DNA of 64,000 nt from Trogon surrucura (lineage: Eukaryota; Chordata; Aves; Trogoniformes; Trogonidae): contig CM036617.1 of assembly GCA_020746105.1 (NCBI GenBank), positions 173,070,412 through 173,134,411 on the forward strand. Direction: 5' to 3'. The notes under the pieces are model-generated. The model was not told where the DNA came from, made no database searches, and saw nothing but the letters and a program-made list of their open reading frames with translations. Each line of letters starts with the position of its first letter. The first letter of the stretch is position 1. The translations under genes were made by a program, and so were the position numbers. This document shows, piece by piece, positions 1 to 10,156 of this stretch.

Positions 1-2863
1 GGAAAGAATCAGGAAAATACCATCTATCTTCTGCAATGAAAATTCTTGTTCTGAAACAAGCTGTTTATAGCATTATACTTCTTTTTAACTATACAGCCTC
101 CAGAAACAAAGACAGATGTAAATTCTTCTTCAATAACATCCAGCACTCCACCTCACTGGATATATTCCAGGCTTTCTGATACTGTTACAAGCATCAATTC
201 TGTGCTGGAAATGATAACTGTTAGGTGTTATTTCCTAGACACAGTGGTGCTGATCTGCTACAACCACAGTCAGAATCATAAATGAGAACATAATTAGTGT
301 CATTCTCTTTTTTTTTTTTCTGGCTAATCTTCACAAAATATGTGAGATAGATGCATTGCTTTTAGAGATGCGTTCTTGAGCATGTGTAGATTCTCACGAC
401 ACCTCAGACTAAAACTCAAGTGATAAAAAACCCTGCATTTCTGGGAGACAGTGAAGTCTAGATAAGAGCAATCAGCTAAAGTAAAAAGCAATGTTTAGTG
501 GATATTCCATTTTTTGCAGAATACTTGATCATCTCTCATTATAATAATAATAATTTAACTGGTCATCTGCAGTGCTCTTCAGGTGTGGTTTATATAGTAT
601 TTGTTGAGCATATCATTGTTCATAGCAGATGGAGAGGGTGGTTGTGAAGGTCTTGTGGTGAACAAAAGAAGCTCTTTACTGGGTGGAGTGGAAATCAAAC
701 AGAAGTGATTCCTCAGATATTATTTTCCATATTGTTCGATCCTTGACTACACATACTAACATGCATAATTTCATGAGATAAGAAAAAGTAATTAGACAGA
801 AGGGCACTGATCATGCAAGATGGTGTCGTTTTGGGAATATAAAGTGTTGCAGAGCTCTTTATATCCTTCTCACATGTAAAAGTTGTCCTCAGTTCTCGTG
901 GATGTAAGTGATAGATCTGAGGAAGGTTTCTGAAGTGACTCAAAAAAAAGATGCTCTCTGAAGTACTTGTGGTGTGTAACCCAGTCAAAGGAAATTCTAA
1001 AACAGCTTCACATGTGTAATGTTGCTTATGAAGGTATTCTGAGGAGCTCAGCATCTGACACTATTTTATCCTGAGCTGTTTGAAAACAGCTTGGGAGGTC
1101 GGACAGGTAGCTGTAACTGATATGCATAAATTCATAAAGTGTTTTTCCCTTATTCCTATCAAAAATTTTCACTGATTTGTCTCTTGTAGACCTGGTTAGG
1201 AAACAAAATTTTGTTCCATGGGAAATTAGTTTCTACTTCAAAGCAGAATGAAAAATTAGAGTATCAAAAATGTGTGAGAAGTTTTAAAACAAAATTGTCA
1301 AAATACAAAATTACCGCAACTGTGATTGTAACAAAAGTTCCTGCATAACTTCATCTGTTTATTTTTTTGATAGCTTTTTGCAGTTTTTTGGGTTTGGTTT
1401 TTGTTTGTTTGTTTTTTAATTGAAATAAATTATTTGGACCTGGAAAGCATCTCTGTTTCAAATTGTCACCTTGGAATGGAGGTGGGTGCTTTCTTTTGAT
1501 TATCACAATTATAAAATAAAAAAATATGCATTGAAATTTATATTTCCGCACAGAAAGTTTTTATTTCAGCAAAACCACATTTTCCAAGAGGAAAATTTTT
1601 CATGTAAAAATAATTCAACTGGCTTTACTTACTTGCCAGGAAATATGAAGCTGTCTATAACCAGCATCTTACTAAATTTTTTCCAGCATAAAAGTTGTTA
1701 TAATTTTGCAGTTGAAACTTTCAAAATGTTCTGCTGATGAAGAGAATTTGGCCATGAAACAAAACAGTGCTTATTATAGTGCCGACTCACAGAAGTCAGC
1801 ACACTTCATGATGATCACATGTTCAACTACAGTGGCAGATTCAAAGCACAGGTCAAGAGCAAATAAAGCCATAAGTTTAAATTTCTATTTCTTTAAACAT
1901 TCCAGATGTAGTTTTCCCTTTACTTTACCTCAGCCAACTGAGTTCAATGTGGTGGCGTAATTAATCCCCTCAAGTGTTCTGCAAGTATTTCAGTCTATAT
2001 ATGCCTTTACCCTTTTGTGAATGTTGATGTACTTTCTAACAAAGGTATAAGAACAAAGTGATTCAAACCCAGTTGACAGATTAGAATCAATACAAAGTTT
2101 TACCAAAAAAAAACCAAGTAAAAAGACTTTAAAAAAACAGAATATGAACAACACACTTTAGAAATGTTTGTGTTACCACAACACACAATGCTACGTGAAC
2201 AAGGTTATTATACAGTCTTATTTGCAATTATTTTCTGGGCAGCTATTCTAATCAAGCAGAAACTCATGCTTTGGGATAGCTCAGTGTTTTGACATCCACA
2301 CTGGCAAGTTTTACAAATGTTGGTTTTCCACAAAGTGATGAAGATCTGCTCTCAAAAAACAGTCTATTTAAGGATCTGAAATTAGTCACCTCAAAGCTAA
2401 AAAGGGCATCATTTTTTTCTGTTTTTAAAAGCCTGTTGTTTCTTTAATACTCAAGCTCCATATAAATGACTGACCAAAAATGGCACAAATGACTTAATTC
2501 TACAAAATAGGTTAGCATTGGAAATTTTAAAATCTGAAATAAATATTCCATATACTCTAGGTTCACTGAAATATATCAGACTTCTTTGTATCAAGATTTG
2601 TAATTCTGCCACTACACAGAAGCATATGAATATCTTCATTTGTACGTACATACATTTAGAAAAAAATTTGCCAGTATGAATTTCTAATCCAGTGTTTGTG
2701 ACACCAGTATATGAAAGAAAGTTATATTTCAAAACCAACATTTGACATACCTGGATAGAAGCTCAAGAGTCTTCTATATAGAAAAAAAAAAAGCTGCCTT
2801 TATGCCATATTTTGTGTTAACATACAAAGTTAAGAAAGGCATTTCACATAGTCCTTTGACTTA
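1..2863. other. AT-rich non-coding DNA, no gene seen
   Basis: I see no conserved protein, RNA gene or recognisable mobile element. Open frames reach at most about 113 codons, have no family resemblance, and look like chance frames in AT-rich sequence. Small simple repeats occur: an ATA run near 540-552 and a T/G-rich tract at 1374-1418. The stretch could be intergenic or intronic. Confidence 0.6.
1374..1418. repeat. T/G-rich low-complexity tract
   Basis: A run of T blocks separated by GGG and single G residues with almost no A or C on the plus strand. It is the first of several T/G-biased tracts in the window (others at 10732, 34478 and 38525). It is simple sequence with no coding value. Confidence 0.8.
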
Positions 2864-2865
2864 GA

Positions 2866-3190
2866 ATCGTAGAACCATAGAATCATAGAATTATTTAGGC
2901 TGGAAAAGACCTTTAAGATTACTGAGTCCAACTGTCAATGGAGCACTGCCAGGGCCACTACTAAGCCATGTCCATAAGCACATCAATTACATGTCTTTTT
3001 AATACCTCTAGAGATGGTGACTCAACTACTTCCCCAGGCAGCCTGTTCCAGTGTTAGGCAAACCATTTGGTGAAGAAATTTTTTCTTATGACCAATCCAA
3101 ACCTCCCCTGGTGCAACTTGAGGCCATTTCCTCTTGTCCTATTGCTTGTTACATGGGAAAAGAGACTGGCCCCCACTTTACTACAACCTG
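2866..3190 (-). mobile_element. CR1 LINE 3' fragment, minus orientation
   Basis: The left end is the reverse complement of the CR1 3' terminus: repeated ATAGAATC-type octamers, then a segment matching the CR1 3' UTR signature (GGCTGGAAAAGACCTTTAAGAT). Reading rightward, the antisense of the CR1 ORF2 C-terminal region follows, with the familiar antisense segments GGCAGCCTGTTCCAGTG and TTTCCTCTTGTCCTATTGCTTGTTACATGGG. Homology fades near 3190, so only about the last 325 bp of the LINE are present, as expected of a 5'-truncated insertion. Scattered differences and small indels break the frame. CR1 is the dominant LINE of birds and encodes an endonuclease/reverse transcriptase, but none of the catalytic region is in this copy. 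Confidence 0.9.
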
Positions 3191-4127
3191 ACATGTTTCT
3201 TGCAGTCAGAACCTAAATGTATGGAGAAATCAATCATATTTTCCTGGGAATAATATGTGCGATGAAGCAAGATCCTGCCTTCAGAGACATCTTAAAAGAT
3301 AAAAATATGAAGGATAGGATATGAGTAATCCTTATTGTCTCCAACATACTGAGATTTCTCAGTCTGAACCAGTTCTTCCCACACAGATATCTAAATTGTT
3401 TCTCTCCTGTGAGGTCATTACACTAACCTTTACAACATGAATAGAGGAAGGAGTGATCTTTTTTTGACAGCAATAATAAGCACAGACCTTTAATTTCAAT
3501 TATGTGGAGAAAATCGTAGAAATGGAGTCATGAAGTGACATTAGTCTCCATGATATCTAGGTCAGTTACTACTGAAAACATTCAATTTCTTCTTCCATAA
3601 AACTAAGAACCTCACCAGGAAAAAGCTGGAAAAACAACAGCAATGGAGTAAAGTGTATTGCAAGGATGTTGACTCCTTTCTCAACTGGCCTAGAAAGAAT
3701 TAGAGGAGTCCAAACTGGACATTCAGTGGCACTACAGTCAAGGTAAGTTATAGGTAAAGGAGTAAGTTGTCCATGGTAGCAGAGCCAAGGGCAGCAAATG
3801 GCTATTCAAGCCCTAGAAAGCTAGCTCTGGAGCTGCTGCTGGGAAGGAAAAGGAGGAGTATGCTGGTCAGCTGTGGCTGCAAGCATGAAAGGGTGGGAGA
3901 ACCAGTGATTAAGAGCAGGAGAGTTAGGGTCATCTTTTGCAGGCAGAAACAGATACCTGCAGAGCTGATATTTTTTAATACTCTTGTGTTAAAAAAGGTG
4001 CACTGACAACTCCAAAAGCTCTCCTCTTGCACCTTGCCTTCACATGGAAGAACACCCAAGTTTGGATATTCCTAGGGGACAGAGCTTGGATTTTTGCACA
4101 TTGATGAAGAACTTTGAGCTATCTTTG
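3191..4127. other. Unique-looking spacer between two CR1 copies
   Basis: No recognisable gene or repeat. Two short overlapping frames (79 and 85 codons on opposite strands near 3767-4059) have no family resemblance and lie on the same bases, so I treat them as chance. Confidence 0.5.
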
Positions 4128-4921
4128 CAAACCTCATGAAGTTCAACAAGGTCAAGTGCAAGGCCCTGCACCTGGGTCAGGATGATCCCAAGCATAAATG
4201 GAGGCTTGAGTTTGAAAGCAGCCCTGCAGAGAAGGACATGGGGATGTCAGTGGATGAAAAACTGAATATGAGCCAGCAGTGTGTCCTTGCAGCCCAGCAA
4301 GACAATCACATCCTGGGCTGCATCAAAAGAAACATGGCTAGCACGTCAAGGGTGGTGATTCCCCCCCCTATTCTATTCTCATAAGACCACACCTGCAGTA
4401 CTGTGTTCAGTTCCGAGTTCCTCAACATAAAAAAGGACATGGACCTGTTGGAAGGGATCCAGAGGAGGATCACAAAGTTGATAAGGGAGCTAGAGGACTT
4501 CCACTATGAGGAAAGGCTGAGAGAGTTGGGGCTCTTCAGCCCGCAGAGCTGAAGGCTCCAGGGAGACCTTATAGTAGCCATTCAGGTTGCTTAAGGGGAA
4601 CTTATAGGAAAGAAGGGGAGGGACTCTTTATCAGCGAGTGCAGTGATAGGACAATGGATAATATTTTCAACTTGAAAAAGAATAGATTTAGATTAGATAT
4701 TAGAAAGAAATTCTTTTCTGTGAGGGTGGTGAGACACTGGAACAGGTTGCCTGGAGAAGCTGTGGATACCCCACTCCTGGAAGTGTTCAAGGCCATGTCA
4801 GATGGGGCTTTGAGCAACCTGGTCTAGAGGAACAAAATGATCTGTAAGGTCACTTCCAACCTGGTCTAGTAGAATAAGATAATCTTTAAGGTCACTTCCA
4901 ACCAAAACAATTCTATGATTT
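4128..4921 (+). mobile_element. CR1 LINE 3' fragment, plus orientation, broken ORF2
   Basis: The sequence reads as the C-terminal third of CR1 ORF2: FNKVKCKALHLG near 4140, EKDMGMSVDEKLNMSQQC near 4232-4282, a segment equivalent to [10 protein letters not shown] near 4386, then RHWNRLPGEAV-like coding sequence near 4730-4765. It ends in a CR1 3' UTR and an octamer-type terminus (CAATTCTATGATT). Stop codons and frame shifts (for example around 4381 and 4550) break the frame into pieces, so it is a dead copy with no reverse transcriptase core. A 42-bp tandem duplication sits in the 3' UTR at 4815-4898. Confidence 0.9.
4815..4898 (+). repeat. 42-bp tandem duplication inside the CR1 3' UTR
   Basis: Units 4815-4856 and 4857-4898 both begin CAACCTGGTCTAG and end TAAGGTCACTTC. 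They differ at about seven positions. The duplicated block is the conserved 3' UTR segment of CR1 just before the terminal octamers. Confidence 0.85.
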
Positions 4922-7160
4922 TACCTGTGATCAAGGTTTACACAGGAATGGACCCTTAAATCTCCTTTTTTGGTCTTCCTCAACCTGGGACCACCTTGGG
5001 ATTAACATCTCTGGAATAATTCAGGTTGTCCAAGGCTCCATAGGCTTTTACTACAGCAAATCCAGGAGGACCACTCTGCCAGGCCAGAATGAGATAAGTC
5101 CATAAGACCGTGGCTCAGCTTTTCTCATGACACAAATCTCGAGTTAAAATAGTTCTCTTAGGCAAAATCATGGGAATGAGTGTTGTAAAAACTGTCTCTT
5201 CTTGATTTAACATTGCCTGCCTGTAAGGAGAAGGGACTAGGAGTCTCTAATAACAGAGATTTGATTGTAGTAAAAAGCAGGTTCCTTGTTGCCTTGCACT
5301 GCTTGAGAACCTTAGTGTGACTGGACATAAGGCCAGGGACCTGACCTTTGAGCAAGCTGGAATGTCATATAATCGCTCTTCTGTCGAAGTCGACTGCTTC
5401 TCTCCTCTCAGCTGCTTCACAAGTCTGGCTGACTAAGGAGCTGTTTTGAGATTTAACATATTTTAAATATATTGTACTGTACCTTACACAGAAGCTGATT
5501 AACTCACATTGACTTACTCATGTTCGTATTGCCAGTTTGCAGGTCCCAAGCCTATCTGCCTACTGGTCTTCTTTTTAGGGATCACACATGTGCAGCTGGA
5601 ATATAAACTAGTTTGCAATTACTATCTAATGATTATTTTTAATAATAATATTTATATAAATAATGGTACAAAATAAATCTTTAAATTCCTTAGACTTTTT
5701 AATTCTGAGTAGCTAAGTGAATGTAGCAAGACAGATCTTATCCATATCAGAGAAAAAAATTAAAAAAAAAAGTCTACTTCAGAAGACAAGCATGCAAATA
5801 ACTGCAAAATATTCAGAAAAAAAACATTTGGAAATTAACAACTCAGAAAACTAAAATTGAGTTAAATCTCTGTCCCTTCTTAAAAATATATTTGAAATGT
5901 CTTTCCACATTTTTAAATGTCTTATTTAATATCCAAAGATAATAAAGAGAAAGGAAAAAAAAGGAAACATCATCACCTAAGTATATTATTACGAGTCATA
6001 CAGCATCAAAATTCAGTGCATTGTCACCTCAATGAATTAAGATAAGGAATATTGTCTCTAAAAATAATAGCAAAGGATCGAATAAGATACTTGTAGTTCA
6101 GGTCTCATCATTAGTTCATCTTCATTATTAATGAAGCACAAATAGACCCCTTGGGTCCCTAATTCATCTGAGAAGTCCACATTCCTACCAGCTGGCTTCC
6201 TGTTAAATTCCTAAATAGCCTTATGAAGCCATTGCATTAGTTTATGAGCTCAGGTTGAAGCACAAAAAGTGAGTAGGCAATGAAACATTTTGGACCCAGT
6301 CAGGCTTAACGAATGCTCTATGTGAGTTTTTCGCAAGTCCCCATTGAAAACAACTGTACTAAGAAGGGCAGGAGGTGGTGGAAGGAAGCGGGCAGTGCTT
6401 GGAGGGGTCTATCCCTTCTGTTAGTATCTGACATTTGCCTCCTGCTGTTATCAGCTACTCTGGCCTTAACATGGTTTAAAACCTCTTGCCTTTTTCTGTA
6501 GCTGGCAATTGAATGATTTCACAGGCATTAAAAAGAAAACAGGAATCTTAAGTGATTTCAAGATTAAACACTACTTCATTGAGCCACAGCAATGTCCTTT
6601 TCATGAGATCTGTACTGGGTCACATGAGCTCCTTTTCGCGATCTCCAAAGATGAAGCACAAGACATAGTGCTTAGAGTATCTGAATGAGTGCATTACTGA
6701 AGTGTATTAGTGACAGTATTGCCAACCTCAAACATGTAAAATTTATGAATTGCTTCTCTTTCAAAAAATCATGATGTTTTATTTTTTAGTTATATATTTG
6801 CATGCTTTTATTTCTCACTTTCTGAGCCTTCAGGGTGAGACTGTGTCTTGTTTTCAAGTTTGTCTTTGAAAGGAGAAGGTTAGAAAGGTATGTTCTTTCT
6901 GTTTTAAGAAAAGTTGAAAATCCCAGTCATTGGTTTTCAAGAATTACACTTCTAAGAAAAAAGCATCCAATGTCACTCAGACCCATAATGAAATATTTAT
7001 GCTTGCCATTGCTTTTATAGTAATAGTAATTAGTGTCTGATGTCTCTTCTCACCCATTCTTTAGTTTCACCACCTCTGTGAGCTGAGATAGAGTTAGGAA
7101 TAGAATTAACATCCCTCTCTGCCCCAACATTTCTCCTTAGTAGAACGTATGCAGATTGTA
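4922..7160. other. AT-rich non-coding DNA
   Basis: No gene or clear mobile element seen. The stretch 5560-6000 is strongly AT-rich with short A runs. The part around 6080-6250 has TAAT-rich, low-repeat composition of the sort seen in conserved non-coding elements, but that cannot be judged from a single genome. Confidence 0.5.
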
Positions 7161-7162
7161 TA

Positions 7163-7192
7163 GCTGACTGATGCAATAGCACATCAGTCAGC
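7163..7192. repeat. Perfect 11-bp hairpin at the edge of a duplicated unit
   Basis: GCTGACTGATG at 7163-7173 and CATCAGTCAGC at 7182-7192 are perfect reverse complements around the 8-nt loop CAATAGCA. The right arm is the beginning of the direct-repeat unit that recurs at 7507. The left arm is not present before the second unit, so the foldback marks the boundary of the first copy. Confidence 0.85.
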
Positions 7193-7318
7193 AAAGTGTA
7201 ATGACTGGTATTTCCAACCTCCATTAGGCTGCAGGGCTTTCCCTAAATTGTTCCTGTTTAAACTAAAGCACATTAAAAAAAAAAAAAAACAGACAAAAAA
7301 ATCCCCACCAAACTTTGC
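7175..7318. repeat. Direct repeat unit A, copy 1
   Basis: Starts AATAGCACATCAGTCAGC and runs through TTTCCAACCTCCATTAGGCTG, an A-rich run near 7273-7300 and a CCCCACCAAACTTTGC segment. The same string recurs at 7507-7645 at roughly 90 percent identity by eye over the first 100 bases. The start-to-start period is 332 bp. I do not recognise the family. There is no coding potential; antisense open frames through both copies are by-products. Confidence 0.8.
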
Positions 7319-7500
7319 CCATCGTTGCATGGAGCTGTTAATTTCCTCTCTTCCATCTGTCCTCATGTCAGGGGCTGATTGTCTGACAACTATTCTTGTC
7401 CATTTTACTTTCATCAGGGAAAGAGCAAATAGTGTTGATAGCATGTTGACCAATTCTATTCTGCCTTGAATCTGTAAATCATCTTCCTCCCAAATGTTTG
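7308..7500 (+). repeat. Unit B, left arm of an inverted repeat
   Basis: This segment lies between the two A copies. Its reverse complement occurs at about 9970-10156. Over roughly 134 bases of core (7319-7452 against 10019-10151) I count only about three differences: one C/T, one single-base indel and one G/A. Over the outer 50 or so bases (7453-7499) about eight positions differ. The uneven divergence suggests that the core was recently homogenised. I see no coding function. Confidence 0.88.
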
Positions 7501-7506
7501 TTGTGT

Positions 7507-7645
7507 AATAGCACATCAGTCAGCTAAATGTAATGACTGGTATTTCCAATTTCCATTAGGTTGCAGGACTTTCCCCAAATTGTTACTGTTTGAACTAAAG
7601 CACACTTCAAAAAAAAAAAAAGTCCCCAGCAAACTATGCTATATT
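7507..7645. repeat. Direct repeat unit A, copy 2
   Basis: Second copy of the unit described at 7175. It starts AATAGCACATCAGTCAGCTA, includes TTTCCAATTTCCATTAGGTTG and an A run near 7609-7621, and ends near CAGCAAACTATGC. Differences from copy 1 are mostly transitions. The A-B-A arrangement is what an imperfect tandem duplication of a 332-bp segment would leave. Confidence 0.8.
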
Positions 7646-8354
7646 TAAACATTTCTGATTTCTGATTAAGAATCCACCTTTGTAACGTATTCAAAAATCT
7701 GATTATCTTTACTGAAAAAAATCTTATGTTCAAGACTGAACATGTTTTATTTCAAATGCAGTGTGTCTGCTGAAGACTGCTTCGTTATCACGTTTCTCTT
7801 AATCTTCCTCTCACTCATTTTCAGTTTTCAATACTTCTCTTGAGCTCTGAACATATGAAATGGACATGCCATTCCAGTAGCAGAGGTGATAGGGTCTCCA
7901 TGCTCACAGGTTTTGTTTCTACAGTTAAGAGCTACACCAGTGCTTTTAGCAACACTGTCACACTGGGAGTTCATCTTCAATATGTACAATTCCATGTAAA
8001 CAAAGCCTGCCCCTATACTAGACATCAAAGTAATCTCCAGGATCATGACAATAATTTCTGCTACTTTCAGTGTTCTTTAAACACAACATGATTCTGTTAC
8101 ACGTTATCGTTAATTTGAATTTCAAGGTAAGTTTGCAGTAACAAAATCAAGACAACAATAGCTCTCCTGTGGTAGAAAAATGAATATTAAAAAAAAAAAC
8201 CTTGAAATTGCAGGTTTTATTTTGTCCAAACAGTTGTTTGCATGAGTGGTTGATCTAATCAACCGTTTTGCATATGAAGTTGTGACTTTGAACTTACTAT
8301 GCACTGAAAACATATTTAAAAAGATTGTCAAATTCTTTTGCATAGTTCTTCATA
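7646..8354. other. Non-coding spacer upstream of the CR1 insertion
   Basis: No recognisable gene. A 72-codon minus-strand frame at 7828-8046 has a hydrophobic start and several cysteines, but it is closed on both sides, has no splice-flanked extension I can see, and matches no family I know. I do not call it a gene. Confidence 0.5.
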
Positions 8355-9504
8355 ATGTATTTTACCTGGGCTTCAGCAAGGCCTTTGGCACTGTCCCCCA
8401 CAACATCCTTATGGCCAAGTTGGCTGTCCATGGCTTGGATGGGCACATACTCTGCTGGGTGAAACACTGGCTGGAGGGCCAGACCCAAAAAGTTGTGGTA
8501 AACGGATTTAGCTGGCAGCAAGTCACGAGTGGTGTCCCTCAGGGCTCGGTGCTGGGGCCACTCCTGTTTAACATCTTCATCAATGATCTTGATGAGGGGA
8601 TTGAGTGCACCCTCAGCAAGTTTGCAGATGACACCAAGCTGGGAGGGAGTGTCGACCTGCTGGAGGGTAGAAAGGCTCTACAGAGGGACCTGGGCAGGCT
8701 GGATTGATGGGCCAAGGACAACTGCAGGCATTTCAACAGAGCCAAGTGTAGGGTCCTGCATTTTGGTCACGGCAACCCCATGCAACGCTACAGGCTTGGG
8801 GAAAGGTGGCTGGAAGGCTGTCTGGTGGAAAAGGACCTGGGTGTTCTAATTGACAACTGGCTGAATATGAGCCAGCAGTGTGCCCAGTTGGCCAAGAAGG
8901 CCAACGGCATCCTGGCTTGTATTAGAAACTGTGTGACCAGCAGAAGTAGGGAGGTGATTGTCCCCCTGTACTCAGCACTGGTGAGGCCACACCTTGAGTA
9001 TTGTGTCCAGTTTTGGGCACCTCAATACAAGAGAGATATCGAGGTGTTGGAGCGAGTGCAGAAGAGGGCGACAAAATTGGTGAAGGGCCTGGAGAACAGA
9101 CCTTACGAGGAGCAATTGAGGGAGCTGGGACTGTTCAGTTTAAGGAAGAGGAGGCTGAGGGGGGACCTCATCATGCTCTACTTGAAAGGACATTGTAGAG
9201 AGGTTGGTGCTGGTCTCTTCTCACAGGTAATTAGGGACAGAAGCAGGGGGAATGGGTTCAAGTTGCAACAGGGCAAGTTTAGACTGGACATTAGGAAGAA
9301 ATTCTTCATGGAAAGAGTGGTCAGACACTGGAACAGACTGCCTAGGGAGGTGGTTGAGTCGCCATCCCTGGACATGTTTAAGTGTCGCTTAGCTGTGGTG
9401 TTGGGTGATATGGCTTAGGGGTGAACTTGTAGTGTAGGGTTAATGGTTGGACTAGATGATCCCAAGGGTCTTTTCCAACCTGAATTGTTGTATGATTCTA
9501 TAAT
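8355..9504 (+). mobile_element. CR1 LINE, 5'-truncated, best-preserved copy in the window
   Basis: About 1.15 kb of CR1 in plus orientation. It starts abruptly inside the reverse transcriptase at a FSKAF-type motif (near 8370), runs through the ORF2 stop (TAG at 9416-9418), and has a short 3' UTR with the conserved GGACTAGATGATCCCAAGGGTC-like block. It ends in a degenerate octamer terminus (ATGATTCTATAA). An abrupt 5' end within the RT and an intact 3' end are typical of target-primed reverse transcription. The copy is interrupted by a single in-frame stop at 8705-8707, so it is younger than the other CR1 pieces here. It lies between the inverted repeat arms at 7.3 and 10.0 kb. Confidence 0.95.
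8360..9418 (+). pseudogene. CR1 ORF2 (reverse transcriptase) C-terminal remnant with one in-frame stop
   Basis: One reading frame covers the whole copy. It contains RT motif [11 protein letters not shown] (8528-8560) followed by LLFNIFIND, then the catalytic FADD motif at 8621-8632 in the context [10 protein letters not shown]. After the TGA at 8705-8707 the same frame resumes with [14 protein letters not shown] and continues without a break through [39 protein letters not shown] and [11 protein letters not shown] to TAG. The TGA sits where related CR1 copies usually have an arginine codon, so a CGA to TGA change is the simplest explanation (inference). The endonuclease domain and the N-terminal half of the RT are missing because of 5' truncation, so no active protein is expected. 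The element as a whole copies CR1 RNA, and related CR1s mobilise SINEs with matching tails. Confidence 0.93.
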
Positions 9505-9969
9505 TGCTTTATTAACTTCTAAGACAGAGACCATGAAGTGTTATAACAAATATAGTTGTACTACAGCTTTTTTGGGTTGCAGCTATTCTTCAAATTGGGA
9601 AAGAAAAGAAAGATTACATCAGCTATTCTGGGTGTTGAATGAAATGGCATATATTAGCAGAGCACCTCTGTCACACTGTAAAAGCATATGTTTAAACATC
9701 GATTTACTACCTAGCTTAGATGACAATAGTCATCTCTGTAGAGTAGCATCGAGCTCATCATGGGCCTCCTGACAAAGTAATTAGATTATTTTGAGCTCTG
9801 TGCTTCTGTGATAGGCTTTAAAAGAATAGGAGCAAATACCCAATGAGCCAAATAGGAGAAAACTTACTCTGTGGCAATGTATAGGACAACAGAAAAGAAG
9901 GTGTTGCATGTCAGCTGTAATAATAAGAAGAAACAACTACAAACTAAGATTTACTTTATCTCAGCAGGC
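9505..9969. other. Non-coding spacer
   Basis: No recognisable feature between the CR1 3' end and the inverted-repeat arm. A 109-codon plus frame that overlaps the CR1 end (9443-9772) starts in the 3' UTR of the LINE and looks accidental. Confidence 0.5.
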
Positions 9970-10156
9970 CAAACATTTAGGAGGAGGATGACTTACAGTT
10001 TACAGGTAGAATAGAATAGGTCAACATGCTATCAATACTATTTGCTCTTTCCCTGATGAAGTAAAATGGACAAGAATAGTTGTCAGACAATCAGCCCCTG
10101 ACATGAGGACAGATGGAAGAGAGGAAATTAACAGCTCCATGCAACAATGGGTAAAT
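9970..10156 (-). repeat. Unit B', right arm of the inverted repeat
   Basis: Reverse complement of 7308-7500. It begins CAAACATTTAGGAGG, passes through GGTCAACATGCTATCAATAC at 10019, and homology ends just after CCATGCAACAATGGGTAAA. No copy of unit A flanks this arm, so only part of the 7.1-7.6 kb structure was copied or has survived. Confidence 0.88.

Noticed and set aside
4815..4898. A CRISPR-like or regulatory repeat array
   Set aside because: Only two units, and both are CR1 3' UTR sequence. No CRISPR-like array was seen anywhere in the window.
7828..8046. 72-codon minus-strand frame with a hydrophobic start and several cysteines
   Set aside because: Closed by stops on both sides, no splice context and no recognisable family.
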